Positions 1-12,113 of a stretch of 64,000 bases of DNA are shown here, one piece after another. Below the pieces are notes generated by a model. The model did not search any database, was not told the DNA's origin, and saw only the letters and a program-made list of their open reading frames with translations. The stretch's first letter is position 1. Every line of letters starts with the position of its first letter. This stretch comes from Blepharisma japonicum (lineage: Eukaryota > Ciliophora > Heterotrichea > Heterotrichida > Blepharismidae): positions 118,303 through 182,302 of the forward strand of contig CATKHK010000086.1 in assembly GCA_949751835.1 (NCBI GenBank), written 5' to 3'. A program made the position numbers and the translations under genes.

Positions 1-191
1 AGAATCTGCATTCTAATAATTTAATAAAGTATAACAGCTATAATTGGATAATTTAAAATAAATTTTAGTAATTTCAAAATTAATTAAGCTTAATTAGTGG
101 AATTAATTAGTTATCCTAAGGCTTAAAATAAAACACCAATATTTGAAATAATTATGGCTTTTTCTTTAAGTCATAAATAATAGCATTCGAA

Positions 192-3100
192 ATGGATGAT
201 ACTTCAGATGATAAAAACAGATACAAACTTCGACAAACAACATTGCAATATGACTCTTCCAAAGCAGTAGCCCGTGAAATCGAAATATTTCGAGGCCAAG
301 GCTACCGAAATAACCTTTACCCAGACAACTCAATAAACACAAATTTGTATTCATATTTCATTCTTATCCCATACATTTTATTCTCCCAATTTAAAAGATT
401 AGGCTATATTTGATATCTAATTATCACAATCCTACAATACATCCCATATGATCTTTCTCCTATGCAAAGTGAGTCAACAACAACTATTTTTGCGATTTCT
501 TTATTTTTGAATTTGGTGCATGATATATTTGCTAATTACTTTAAACGAAAGAGCGATACTTGTGTAAATTCAAGAGACTCTCTTGTTTGAAGTGAAAGCA
601 GTAAACAGTTTATACATAAAAAATGAGAAGACATAAGGGTGGGATATGTGATTGTAGTTAAAAACAATGAAGAAGTTCCAGCAGATTTAATTTTGATAGC
701 AACAAGTGACTCAGAAGGCTCTTGTTTCTTTGAGACTTTTAATTTAGATGGATCTACAAGACTGAGCATGAGAAAACCTGTCTCAGATTTTGCAAATATT
801 TTTGAAAGCAAAAATTATGAAAAAGCAATTCATAGGATTTTTAAGTTGGATAATGCAATTCTAAAAATTGATCATCCAAATGACAATTATCATACAGTAT
901 ATGGTAGCATAAAACTGGTGAAATACCCTAAAGCGATTCCTCTTTCTATTGAAAATTTTGTATTACGAGGCTCGAAGCTGAAAAATACTGAGTGAATAAT
1001 GGGGATTGTAGTTTATACAGGCCCAGACACAAAAATCATGATAAACTCCCAAGAATTATGGCATAGGAGTAAGGATGTTGAAAAAGTAATGAATAAATAC
1101 ATTTTCTTAGTCCTTATGATACTTTCTGTTATGATATTCATTTTATGAATTCTTTCTATCACTCACTCATACAAATATGAGAAGGCTTACAAATATTTTA
1201 CAGGCTCAGACCCTTCATCATCTTGAATGGACATATTAAGCTTTATCATATTATTTAGTTATTTAATCCCAATCAATTATTATGGTATCATTGATTTAAT
1301 TGGTTTAATACAATTCTGATTTATAAGACAAGATTTATACTTTTATGATAATAAAAAAAATGAGACAATTATAAGCAGCAGTCTGCGACTAAATGAAGAT
1401 TTAGGAAAGGTTAAATATATTTTTACAGATAAAACTGGGACTCTTACTGAGAATAAAATGGAATTAAAATATTTTGTAATTAAAGGCAAAAGTTATGATA
1501 TTCAAGAAATGCCTATCCTATTTAGTAGCAAATTATATGATACCACATTAGATTTATTAAAAGTTTTAGCAATATGCCATACTGTTAGTCCGTTGTCGAC
1601 AAATGAAGATATTAAATATAAAGGTGAATCCCTTGATGAAGAAGCATTAATAATGGCAGCTTTTACGTCTGGTGTTGAATATAAAAATACAAAAGAAAAT
1701 ATCATAGAGCTAAAAATCTTTGGCACAACAAAATTTTATAAAATGTATGGACTTAACAAATTCGATCCTGAAAGAAAAATCATGTCAATAGTAGTAAAAG
1801 AACTTAATTGTGATAAATATCCAGTTTTACTCTGCAAAGGAGCCGATGATGTATTATGCACAAAATCATTAAACTCAGAAAAATATATAAAGAAATTAAC
1901 AAAAGAAATCGAAAACCATACCAAAAATGGGCTAAGAGTGCTTGCAATTGCTAGGAAAACGTTAACTGAAGAAGAGGCTAATAAATTTGAGGATCAATGA
2001 ATAGCTGCAAAAAATGCAATGACAAATAGTGAATTGAGACTAAAAGAAGTAGCAAGTTTATATGAAAAAGATCTGTATATTATTGGAGCTGTTGCGATTG
2101 AGGATAAAATTCAAGATGGTGTCTCAAATACTGTAAGCACTCTTCGTAAAGCAGGGATCAAAATATGAATGATGACAGGCGATAGACGTGAAACTTCTAT
2201 AAGCACAGCATACGCTTCTAAACTATTCGACAGCGAAACTGAAATTATACAATTATCTTATTCTCATGAAAAATTCTTATTCGATATTCTTGAAAAGGAG
2301 TATAACAATAGGTTTCTACCACAAGAGTCAGGTAGTTTTATACAGAAATCTGATTCTGCTAGCATAAAAGAATCAGAATCAAAAACTAGTATTGAGCTAG
2401 AACAAGACTGCATATTTATAAAAAGTAATGAATCGTATAATTATGGAATAGCTATAGAAGGGCTATCACTTGATGCTATTATGAGAAATGTCACACATTT
2501 GCAATATTTTTTAACCCTTGGCTGTGCCGCTAAAGCTGTTATTATATATAGAACAACTCCAGCTCAAAAAGCAAGGGTTATTAAGATATTTAAAGAAAAT
2601 ATTTTATCTCACCCAATAACGCTGGCAGTTGGTGATGGAGCAAATGATTGCGCTATGATTAATGAAGCAAATATAGGCATTGGGATCTTAGGAAAAGAAG
2701 GATGCCAAGCAACAAAATGCAGTGACTTTGCAATTGCAAATTTCAAATACCTAGTTCCTTTGCTGCAGGTTTATGGCCACTGAAACTGTATAAGGATGTC
2801 AGAAATTAATCAAATTGTAATTTACACTAGTTCTTTATTGACATTCTTATTATTTTATTACTCATTTGCCAACATGTATTCGGGTGGCTTTTTATATGAA
2901 TCATGAATGATTACTTTTTTTTATAGCGCACTTATCTTTATCCCAATTATATGACTTGGAGTATTCGATAAAGACTATGAAAAAGAAAAATTAATTAAAA
3001 AACCTGAACTCTATAATAGGGGGGATTTTATGTCTAAGAAAAGTTTATCATATATAGTGCTTGGAGCTTTTCAGGCACTTTTAATATTTTTATTAGCAGT

Positions 3101-6100
3101 GTTTTTTACTACAGAGAATTTTGATTTTTATGGTCATTCTGAAGACTATTTCACAACTGGTTCTATTTGCTTCTTAATAATTCTTCAAGTAATCCTACTT
3201 GAGTTGTGAGTTATAGCTAAATCATGAAGCCTCCTGTACTTCATTGCTTCTATTTCTGTTTTATTATTTGCATTTTCCATTGTATTTTTACTGGACTACG
3301 GATCTGCCAATAATTATTATATGCAAGGGACTTCAACTAAAATTTTTTCAAATCCTATCAATTTAGTAATTATATTTACTGTCCCTTTAATTTGTTTGGT
3401 ATTTAGGCTTTCATTTCATTATTTAGCTAGCCTTAAGCAACGCCAAAATTCTTTGAGAAATAAAAAAATATTTAAAAGCACAGCACTTATCAGCTCAGAT
3501 AATATTCAAGAAGATTTTAAACACTTATTTGATTTTAAAAATTATGACACTACATGAGATAAGAAAGCAGTTATACTTAACTATAAAATGAAGCCAGTTA
3601 CAATGCGATTTAGCAATCCATACTTAGAAAATGAATTTCAGGCTGATTCAGTAAAAGAACACAAATCTTCCAGAAAAATATATGTTCTTGTCAGCCTAAT
3701 TGTATTCTTTATAATATTCATTCTTAGCAGTTTTTTTACAAATAATGGCAATGAGCACATCATTTTAAGAGCTTTAGAAATTATCACGTTAATATTGATT
3801 TTTTTAATTTATATTTGTTTATGGCTCCAGCAATTCGAAAAATATCATTCTTATCTGATAATATCCTGGATTGGGCTATCTTTGTTATTTAAAATATTTA
3901 TTGATTATGGAATAGGCTATGATATGACACTATCAAGTGTTCTTGTGTCATTTTATACCTTTATCGTGACGAAAAATTACTCTTATTGCATTTTTTTATT
4001 AAATATTGCAAATTTCATAGTTTATGCTGTATGAATGTTTAAAATAGAAATCAAGATGTTTCCATTGGTTGATGGGATATTGAATGGCTTTGTTTATTTG
4101 TTTTTGGGATCTGGAATGGTATTTCTAAACGCAATGATAAGCTATGCATATGAAAGAGATAAAAAACTTCAGTATCTTTTTATTGAGACCGTAAAATTTC
4201 AATACAACAAAGGCGTAGAAATATTATCAAATTTATTTCCACATTTTATCAAAGACAAAGTTAAAAATGGAGAAAGATCAATTGTGTTAGACCAACCTGA
4301 TGTCACGGTGATGTTTTGTGATATTTATCAATTTGATAGCATCTGTGCAACGCATTCTCCTAGCGAGTTAATAGATCTTCTTGATGCCTATTTTGCTTTG
4401 TTAGATAAACTATGCGATGATTTTGGTGTAGCGAAGATAGAGACAGTAAATAAAACATTCATGACATGTGCAGGGATAGCACAAGATGAGGTATTGCGCC
4501 CAAAAACAAAGCTGACCAAAAATCATGGGATGAGAACAGTAGAACTTGCCTTAGCAATTCTAGATAAACTCCAGCATGTCTATCTGAAAACTGGTGAAAA
4601 ACTAAGGGTAAAGATAGGAATAAACTCAGGTCCAGTAATAGCAGGTGTTGTAGGGCTTCATAAACCTCAGTTTTCTCTAGTTGGAGATACTGTAAACACT
4701 GCTAGTAGGATGATGAGCACACTTAAAGAGCCTGATTCTATACAAATTTCTAAGTCAACATATGAATTAGTCAGAGACGGCGCTTTTGATTTTATTTGGA
4801 ATAAAATTGAAGCTAAAGGTAAAGGGATTCTTGAAACTTATCTAGTACAAAAGCAAACAGTGCTAAGCCAATTACGTGAGAGAGTAGATTCTCATAATAA
4901 TGGCTCAACCGCTGATCAAGATAATTCCTGAATCGTTAAGAGAGAAGCCACTAAAACTGAAGGCTTTATTGCAAGGAAAAACAACAGATTTTATAGTGTA
5001 AGAGGAGGTGAAAAATTCAAAAAAACTATTAATATGACATCAATATTAAACGAAATGATAGAACGATCTGGGCTATCTAAGCAAGAGCTTGGATTTGTAG
5101 AAGGAATAAAGCTCACTCGATTTCGCTATAAAACTGAAGAAGAAATCGAATTAAGGCTAAGAGTTATCGACAAGTTAGAGTTGGCAATAAAATATAAAAT
5201 CTGAGGAGAAGTGATATTGATTTTACTTGCTACAATTGTGCATCTATTTAGGTATATTTTTACAGATGAAGAAGACATAATTTTTGGAGTTGTTTCAATA
5301 AAAATATTGATTTTGCTATCGCTTATAGGTGTTTTAGCAAAATATAAAAGACTTCATATAAAGATTTTCTTTTCATGAATTTTATTTGCTGGATTTTTAT
5401 CTTTGGGAATTTTGAATGTGATTGCTTTTTATAGCTCACCAAAAAATTGCTGTACTTTAATTACACTAGAAATTCTATTTGAATTGCAACTAATTGGAAG
5501 TGCTTGCTTTCTTCCTTTTGCAAACTTGCTATTCTCCACTTTGCTCCTTACAATCCCCACAATTCTTATTATTTCCTTTAATTTTGACAAAGAAGAAGCC
5601 CTAGAAACAATTATTCCTTTTCTTCTCTATTGCCTCTTAAACATGCTTGCATTGTATAGCAAAGAAAAACAGTCACGAATTACTTTCAATCTCCACAAGC
5701 TCATGAAAAGTGAAATTTCTAAAACCAAAAGGCTACTAAACCAATTAATCCCGCCTCATGCTGTCAGAAATATGATGAATGATCTTGCTACAACTGACCG
5801 CTTTAATGAAGTTACCATGATTTTCGCTGATATCTGTGGCTTCACTGATTTTTCTTCTACAAGAAACCCAGAAGACGTTGTTTCTATGTTGTCTGGGTTT
5901 TTCACTATTTTTGATAATCTATGCTTAGACCATAATGTATTCAAAGTTCATACAATTGGTGACTGCTACGTCATCATGAGTTTTAGAGATGCACAAAGCA
6001 GAAAAATAGAGAGGAATTTGTTTGAGGAATGTGAAAATATGCTGAATATGGCTTTTGATATGGTAAAAGCTATTAAAGAGATTAATGAAAAAAATATGAC

Positions 6101-6380
6101 AAATCTAAATATGAGAATTGGGATGCATACAGGAGATTTGATAGGAGGGATTACAGGGAATGATATAGTGAGGTATGATATTTATGGACCTGATGTGGAC
6201 ATTGCTAATAAAATGGAAAGCAATGGAATGCCTGGAAAGGTGAATGTGAGCGAAGTTACGAAAAAGCTGCTCGAAGAAGGATTTCCTGGGAAATATGGGT
6301 TTGAGTTTAATAAAACCATTATACATAAGCCAGTCAATAGAGCTTTCGAGTCGTATTATGCAAGCTACAACAATTCTTAA
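192..6380 (+). CDS. P4-type ATPase / guanylate cyclase fusion
   Basis: Predicted to make cGMP at a membrane. One open frame of 2,062 codons once TGA is read as Trp (first at 411-413). Residues 1 to about 1110 are a P4 (flippase-type) ATPase: VPADLILIA, the phosphorylation motif DKTGTLT (D413), KGADD, MMTGDR and VGDGANDCAM, with several membrane segments. Two blocks of transmembrane helices plus a class III cyclase domain follow. Cyclase 1 has FCDI (D1377), E1417 and N1502/R1506. Cyclase 2 has FADI (D1880) and IGDCY (D1924). This ATPase-cyclase architecture is known in Paramecium, Tetrahymena and Plasmodium. E1417 matches the guanine-specifying Glu of guanylate cyclases. Oddities: the actuator DGET motif is DGST (S188), and the two cyclase domains lack complementary residues. 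No intron is needed. The start is the first ATG of the open frame. Confidence 0.93.
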
Positions 6381-6718
6381 CCAAATTGTAAATCGATGAT
6401 TTAATTTCTAATTAACATAAATAAAATATGATATATGATTTGAGTTTAACTTATGCATAAATACCTTTCTTATCTCTAAAATAAATTTATTCAACTATTG
6501 CAAGAAAGGGAAGTATCAATTCAACCCAATGAAGTTTATGTTCTCTTATTCCAATAGCTACATGTCAAAAAGTCTCTTATAGCTCAGCTAAATAATTTCT
6601 CAATTAAATCCCTTTTAATATCCAATTGTATAAATAAAAACATATCAATTTAAGACCTTTTAAAGTTTTAAATAGATGAGCCATTTCGGGATGTTTAAAT
6701 TGAGTATATATTATTTAA
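6381..6718. other. AT-rich intergenic stretch
   Basis: These 338 bases separate two genes on the same strand. I see no ORF, RNA gene or repeat. They presumably hold the 3' end of the cyclase gene and the promoter of the RING/B-box gene. Confidence 0.5.
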
Positions 6719-7609
6719 ATGGAAGAAGGGGGCTTTTCAGATCAAAATTCAGACGAAAATTCGTCAATTTTATGCCCTATTTGCAAAACTGAGTTTAATT
6801 CTCTTTTTATCCCTTATGTTCTCAGCTGTGGTCATACCTTCTGCTTTGCGTGTCTCAATCAGAGAGCCCCAAGCTATGTTTGCTATATTTGCAAAGAGCC
6901 AAGTGGGAAAATCAGCCAAAATCATATTTTACTCAAAATTTTGTCAAAAAATGTTTCTCCGCCAAGCTTGACTTGTGGGAAAACTCATTTATCAGAAATA
7001 ATCGCTTATTGCTCAGTAGATGAAAAATTGCTTTGCCAAAACTGTTTGACAAGCCACATAACCCATGACTTCAGCTCTCTAAAAAGTTCAAGAACCTTAG
7101 AAGTTATAAAATACAAAGAACAAATTTTCATTGAAAATGAACAAAAAGTATCCAAGCTTATTACCTCAGTTCAAAATTCTCTAAATGATATAGCTGAGAT
7201 AAAAAGAGAAAATGAGCATATAAATAAAGCCTTATATAAATTAAATGAAGCAAAGGACATGCTCATTGCAGATATTATAAAAAATACTTCAGCTTGTATT
7301 GATGAAATAGGGGTAAGTGGGAGCTTAAAGGACCTGGAAACTACAGAAAATTCATTAAGAGTTTTCTTGTGTGAACTTTTATCAATGCAACCAGAAATAA
7401 GCGATAACAGGACAAAATTTTTGGCTGCAGATGATTTAGGAAAATTAGCATGAAAAAATAAGGAAATTTTATTTAACTTTGTAGAGCCCAAGCCAATTGA
7501 AATTGACAAAACAAAGTTTCCAGCACCACTGTTAGGATCAATTAGTTACATTGAATCGATATTCAATGGACATTTATGCTTTAAAAAGAAACGGAAGAAA
7601 ATAGAATAA
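6719..7609 (+). CDS. RING/B-box coiled-coil protein (E3-like), copy A
   Basis: A 296-residue protein, probably a TRIM-like ubiquitin ligase. The N-terminus is a complete C3HC4 RING finger: C19/C22, C37/H39, C42/C45, C55/C58. A B-box-like Cys/His cluster follows at about residues 88-122 (TCGKTH ... CSVDEKLLCQNC ... H). Residues 130-210 are coiled coil. One TGA (7451-7453) is read as Trp. The C-terminus has the pattern P-x-I/L-x2-I-x-Y-x2-SI-x2-G-x-L and ends in a basic run. The same tail occurs in the genes at 12114-13148 and 55710-56675, so the three are probably paralogues. The substrate is unknown. RING and B-box are seen directly; E3 activity is inferred. Confidence 0.85.
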
Positions 7610-7717
7610 ACAAATAATGTAAACTAATTTACTTTAGCTGGGTTAAAAATTGGATAAATTTAAAATTTTCAAAAAAAAATATTTTCACACATTAATTTTA
7701 ATTCCCTATCAATAAAA

Positions 7718-9697
7718 ATGCTGAAATCTGAAAGCGAATATAAACTAGCTAAACTTTTCGCTTCCCTTGGAGAATACGAATTATCAGTTGAAGTTATCAG
7801 ACAAGTCTTAGGAGAGCATCCAGATTTTGAGCCATTCTCAATTTTCAAGGCCCTTGATAAAAGTGAGAACAGTTATCTTTCAGCATTTGATCTATTGCAC
7901 TTTTTACGCCAAAATTCAGTGATAATAAGTGAGCAAGAAGCATTCACATTAGTCAAAAATTGGGATCACAATAGAGACGGTCGTGTTTCCTATAGTGATT
8001 TCTTAGAATCTGTCCTGCCAGCCACCAGACCTTCTCTCAAAGCAATTGCAACAACTCGTCCTCCTAAGCTTCACATTTCTTATGATGTGGAATACTCACT
8101 AGTAAAGCTATTTCAAAAAGAGCTAGATTTGCAAAGGGAGTTAGATTTCAATAGAAAATCATTAAATTCGAGATATGATTTCACTATAAGAGCAGCATTT
8201 GAAATTCTGGACCCAAAAAGACTTGGATATATAAGTAGATATTATTTACTCGAATTTTTGAGGCTGAACAGATTTAAAGTTGGAGAAAGCGAAGTTGATG
8301 CAATTTTCAGAAGGATAGACAAAGATGCTGATGGGAGAGTCAATTATAGAGAATTCTCAGATGCAGTTGCAATAGGAAATGATGAAGGATCAAGAGAGTA
8401 CAATTCCAGTGGATATTTCAGAGAAGACGGGTATAAAACTGAAAGGAAAACCTCCCCACTTAGAAGTGGGGACCGATTCACACAGTCACTTAGAGAAGGA
8501 GAATGGGCAAAATCTTTCAGAGAATCAGCAAGAAGAACTTCTCCGTTAAGAGGTGAAAATAGACTAGCTCAAACCTTTAGAGAAAGCTTATTCCGAGAGT
8601 CTGCTCGAAGATCTTCACCATTAAGAAATACAGATCTTCTATCAAAATCTATAAGAGAAGGAGAAACACTTAGATCATATCGAAATACTGAGCGTAACTC
8701 TTCTCCATTAAGGCGTAGCATATCTCCAAAGAGCCCTTTTGTAGGATCTCAAGGCAGCGTAACTCAGCGTGCCCTTCCAATAGAATCACTCCGCTATTCT
8801 CAACCTCTTCGAAAATCTTTTGACCGCTCTTTATCTCCTTCAAGTCAATATAGAACTTCTCCTCGTGAAAATTTCCAAGCATCAAATGACGTATCCCGAA
8901 TTTCTCTTAGATCGTCAGGCAATGCCTACAGAACATTTGGATCTTCTATAGAGTCTCCCCATTTAAATAGCAGCACTGCTGACCCAAGATCTTCTTTAAG
9001 AGCACGGCCAACATCAGTAATAGAAAGTGTTTACTTATTGCGGCTTCTTAATGAACAAATACTTCTTGATCGCCAATTAGAATCCTGCTTAAGAAATCTC
9101 GCACTTTGTTCAGATTTTACGTTGATGGACGCTTTTAGATTATTTGATAGAAAAGGGCTTGGGTATTTATCAAAAATTGATGTAGAAGACTGCTTTAAAT
9201 CACTTGGAGTTTACCCAACTGAAGAAGAAATTTACTTATTATTCAGGCATTTTGATAATGATGAAGACGGAAGATTAAGATATTCCGACATTTGTGAAAT
9301 GCTCGCTCCAAAAGAGCATGAATACTTAACTATTATTCAAGCAAGAATTCCAAGAAATAATAAAGGAGAAATCTTTATCAACGATACTATGATTCAGCTA
9401 GGAAAAACATTGAGATGTCTAGTAAACAATGAAAATTCTTCAGAAAGACTTAGACATGAAATTTCTAAAAGACCTGATTTTAATGCCACAGATACTTTTT
9501 GCAGCTTGGATTATAATAGAAATAGCTTTATTTCTTTGGAGGAATTTAGGAAGTTTTTAATGGATAATGGAAAATATCCAAGTGAAACCGATTTGCTAGG
9601 ATTGATGAATAGATATGACAGAAATAGAGACGGAAGAGTCACTTTTTCAGAGTTCGTGCAAGAGGTTACACCAAAGCTAACGAGGAAGCCTTATTAG
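7718..9697 (+). CDS. Eight-EF-hand calcium-binding protein with SPLR-rich linker
   Basis: A 659-residue protein without TGA codons. It has four EF-hand pairs, each a degenerate hand followed by a canonical one. The canonical loops start at about residues 83 (DHNRDGRVSYSD), 201 (DKDADGRVNYRE), 513 (DNDEDGRLRYSD) and 634 (DRNRDGRVTFSE). The degenerate partners include DPKRLGYIS and DRKGLGYLS. Two pairs lie on each side of a disordered linker (about residues 230-430) rich in Ser and Arg, with recurring SPLR and FRES motifs. The second and third modules resemble each other beyond the loops, suggesting internal duplication. Likely a calcium-dependent scaffold; the partner is unknown. It converges on the next gene with 108 bases between stop codons. 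Confidence 0.88.
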   Translation: MLKSESEYKLAKLFASLGEYELSVEVIRQVLGEHPDFEPFSIFKALDKSENSYLSAFDLLHFLRQNSVIISEQEAFTLVKNWDHNRDGRVSYSDFLESVLPATRPSLKAIATTRPPKLHISYDVEYSLVKLFQKELDLQRELDFNRKSLNSRYDFTIRAAFEILDPKRLGYISRYYLLEFLRLNRFKVGESEVDAIFRRIDKDADGRVNYREFSDAVAIGNDEGSREYNSSGYFREDGYKTERKTSPLRSGDRFTQSLREGEWAKSFRESARRTSPLRGENRLAQTFRESLFRESARRSSPLRNTDLLSKSIREGETLRSYRNTERNSSPLRRSISPKSPFVGSQGSVTQRALPIESLRYSQPLRKSFDRSLSPSSQYRTSPRENFQASNDVSRISLRSSGNAYRTFGSSIESPHLNSSTADPRSSLRARPTSVIESVYLLRLLNEQILLDRQLESCLRNLALCSDFTLMDAFRLFDRKGLGYLSKIDVEDCFKSLGVYPTEEEIYLLFRHFDNDEDGRLRYSDICEMLAPKEHEYLTIIQARIPRNNKGEIFINDTMIQLGKTLRCLVNNENSSERLRHEISKRPDFNATDTFCSLDYNRNSFISLEEFRKFLMDNGKYPSETDLLGLMNRYDRNRDGRVTFSEFVQEVTPKLTRKPY

Positions 9698-9805
9698 AAA
9701 CTAATTTAATCTAATAATTTAAAAATTAATAAGAGCAATGAAATAATATCAAATTTTTAATCAAAACTTTATTTGATAATAAAATTATTTAAATTAGTAA
9801 AGCTG

Positions 9806-10477
9806 CTAAAGATTTACTAAGCTATCGTTGCTTAGTCCTTCAAAATTATCCATTCATATTTCTCTGGCTTTATCAGCATCTACCATATTGTCATTTTTTC
9901 TTTGATTATTCATCAAAATATTAGGTAAAAGTCTTCTCCTTAAGCAAGTCATAGGAGTTATCGCGACTACCCTTGGCCGATTATTATTGGTGCTAGCAAC
10001 AAAAGGATTTGCAAGAACTTTCGAGGGATTAGCTGAGCTAAATTTCTTATTTCAGCAAATTCGATTATCTTTTGAATTTATAATATCAGAAAATGTATTA
10101 TTTGACAGCGAGGATTCTAGGTATGCTTCGTAAGATAACTTATTTTTAATGGATGATGCTGATAAATCTGACTCTGCGGTTTCAAGCTTATCCTGGTTCT
10201 GGAAGTTCTGAAAGTAGCCATTTGTCTTTTTAATAGCAATTGTTGACCTATTGGATGGGTTTACACCTAATGCTGCAGATGCAATTTTTGAAAAGGTGAA
10301 ATTTCGATTAAATTCACTCTCGCCATATACAGGTGTTTGTGTTGAAGAAGTTGCCTTATTTGATATAAATTCTTGCAAAGAAGAAATATTTAGAGTCGAT
10401 CTGGAGATTTGCTTGCTAGATTTTTTTTTCTTATTCTTGCAGAGCATAAAAGATAGGCATGATGAAGAAGTCGACAT
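9806..10477 (-). CDS. Hypothetical Ser/Asn-rich protein
   Basis: A 223-residue protein. TGA at 10052-10054 and again near 9854 (complement) is read as Trp; without this the frame would end at residue 141. The sequence is polar, with a Lys run near residue 17, many Ser and Asn, and no domain I recognise. The frame closes with TAG. It is convergent with the EF-hand gene and lies 3' of the adenylate kinase gene on the same strand. The open frame argues that it is real, but no function can be given. Confidence 0.6.
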
Positions 10478-10565
10478 TTATTTTAAGGGAAATAATTTTT
10501 TTAATAATAATAATAATGGACTTGATAATTATAATAAATATGTTTAAGACGAATTTATTAAGAAT

Positions 10566-11954
10566 TTAATCAAAATCGTGAGGAATAGAATTTTCAATGG
10601 CATCTCCAATCATTTCAGTTATCAAATTCTCATCTAGCTCTGCTTTGATGTTCATTCCAACTTTAGAAAACTCTGCATGAAGTTTTGTTGAATGTTCTTT
10701 ATAGTTTTGCAGTCTTTTTCTTACAGCTTCATGAGAATCTTCTTCAAGGATTACTAAACGATCTATTAAATTTTGATCGTCTGGGAGTGCTGCAACACTA
10801 AAGTACTTTCCAGTAACTGGATCTAGCCTTCTTTGCTCAATTCTTTCATATACCAATGCATCAGAGCTCTCTAAGAAAAATACGTGAGACGGCTGAATTT
10901 TGAATTCTTTAAGAGATCTTACCTGCTCCACAGTTTTTGGGAACCCATCTAAAATCCACCCATTCATCTTGCAATCTGTTTCCTGCAGTCTATTTCTAAC
11001 CAATTCTGTAATTATAAAATCAGGCACCATATCTCCAGTTGACATAATTGCTGCTATATTTTTCCCAATTTCTGACTTTCTATTGATTTGATCCCTCAGT
11101 AATTGGCTTGTTGACACCAAAGTTAGTCCATATCTAACAGATAAATTTTGAGCTTGTGTCGATCTTCCTGATCCTGGTGGCCCTAAAAGAATTACTCTTG
11201 GTGGTCTTCTAGGGGCGTTAGATCTTCCTTTCATTAAGAAAATTCTTGCTACTTTGTCAGCGACCTTATCAACAGTTCCAATGGACTCAATTTCATGCCA
11301 TTGGTTTTTATACACGTCTTTGACGCCATTTAAGTTATAACTGAGCTCTTCTATTGCTCTTTGTGAAGCTATTTCAGCGATGCTGTCATCTAAAGGCTTC
11401 TGTTCTTGAGACTCAATGAAGTTTTGTCTGAATTTTTCCTTATAAGCGTTTTCATCTGTAGTTAAAATTCCAATTCGGTCTGGAATGATCCCTGCTCTTT
11501 GCAAGGCAAGACTTTGAACTCTAGTTCGAGGACAACCATTTAATATGTAACTCTTGCCTTGCTTTTCTAAGCCTTCAAGAACTGGCATTAAAATGTCAAG
11601 AATTATGTCATCTGGTACGTAGATACCTGAACGCCAAGCTGTAAGAATTCCTTCTGCGTGCTTTCCAGCTTTTTTGACTTCGTTTTTCAGAAGATCATAA
11701 GTATTGACGGCCTCGACTCGGAATCTTGATGCTAAGTCTCGAGCTATCATACGACGAGAGTTTCCAATCCCTCCTACGAGAAATAGACGTCGGCGGCGAG
11801 GATTTTCAAGTTTATGAATAAGAAAATCGATGGGATCATCTGGCTTGTCAATGAGAAGTTCTTTTAGTAGATATTCAAAGAGCTCGTAGACGTCATTTGA
11901 CTCTAAATAATCCTCAACTCCTTGCTGATACTCGAGTTTTTGCTTTAAGTCCAT
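10566..11954 (-). CDS. Double adenylate kinase, AK8-like
   Basis: A 462-residue protein with two adenylate-kinase domains in tandem, as in AK8, a kinase associated with cilia and flagella. The N-terminus (VYELFEYLLKELLIDKPDDP) resembles the helical lead-in of AK8. Domain 1 (about 50-240) has a P-loop position reading VGGIGNSRRM and a lid-like YILNGCPRTR. Domain 2 (about 253-455) has LGPPGSGRSTQ, GWILDGFPKT and RLDPVTGKYF. Length and order fit AK8 (around 480 residues). Both P-loops carry Arg (R67, R264) where Lys is normal, and domain 1 also loses a Gly. Catalysis may therefore be weak or absent. A role in axonemal nucleotide balance is inferred from the family. Confidence 0.88.
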   Translation of the reverse strand: MDLKQKLEYQQGVEDYLESNDVYELFEYLLKELLIDKPDDPIDFLIHKLENPRRRRLFLVGGIGNSRRMIARDLASRFRVEAVNTYDLLKNEVKKAGKHAEGILTAWRSGIYVPDDIILDILMPVLEGLEKQGKSYILNGCPRTRVQSLALQRAGIIPDRIGILTTDENAYKEKFRQNFIESQEQKPLDDSIAEIASQRAIEELSYNLNGVKDVYKNQWHEIESIGTVDKVADKVARIFLMKGRSNAPRRPPRVILLGPPGSGRSTQAQNLSVRYGLTLVSTSQLLRDQINRKSEIGKNIAAIMSTGDMVPDFIITELVRNRLQETDCKMNGWILDGFPKTVEQVRSLKEFKIQPSHVFFLESSDALVYERIEQRRLDPVTGKYFSVAALPDDQNLIDRLVILEEDSHEAVRKRLQNYKEHSTKLHAEFSKVGMNIKAELDENLITEMIGDAIENSIPHDFD

Positions 11955-12113
11955 AACTGAAATTAAATAAAGATGGATTGATCTAAGAAAACCTCAATCG
12001 AAGTATATGAGAATAATTTCGATATATTTTGTATTATGTTTGATGATTTTTAAGCAAGTTTTACTTTAATAATTGATAATATATTTATATTATTAAAATA
12101 ATTAAATGAAATA

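Noticed and set aside
1-191. Telomere at the left edge
   Set aside because: No tandem telomeric repeat is present at either end of the window.
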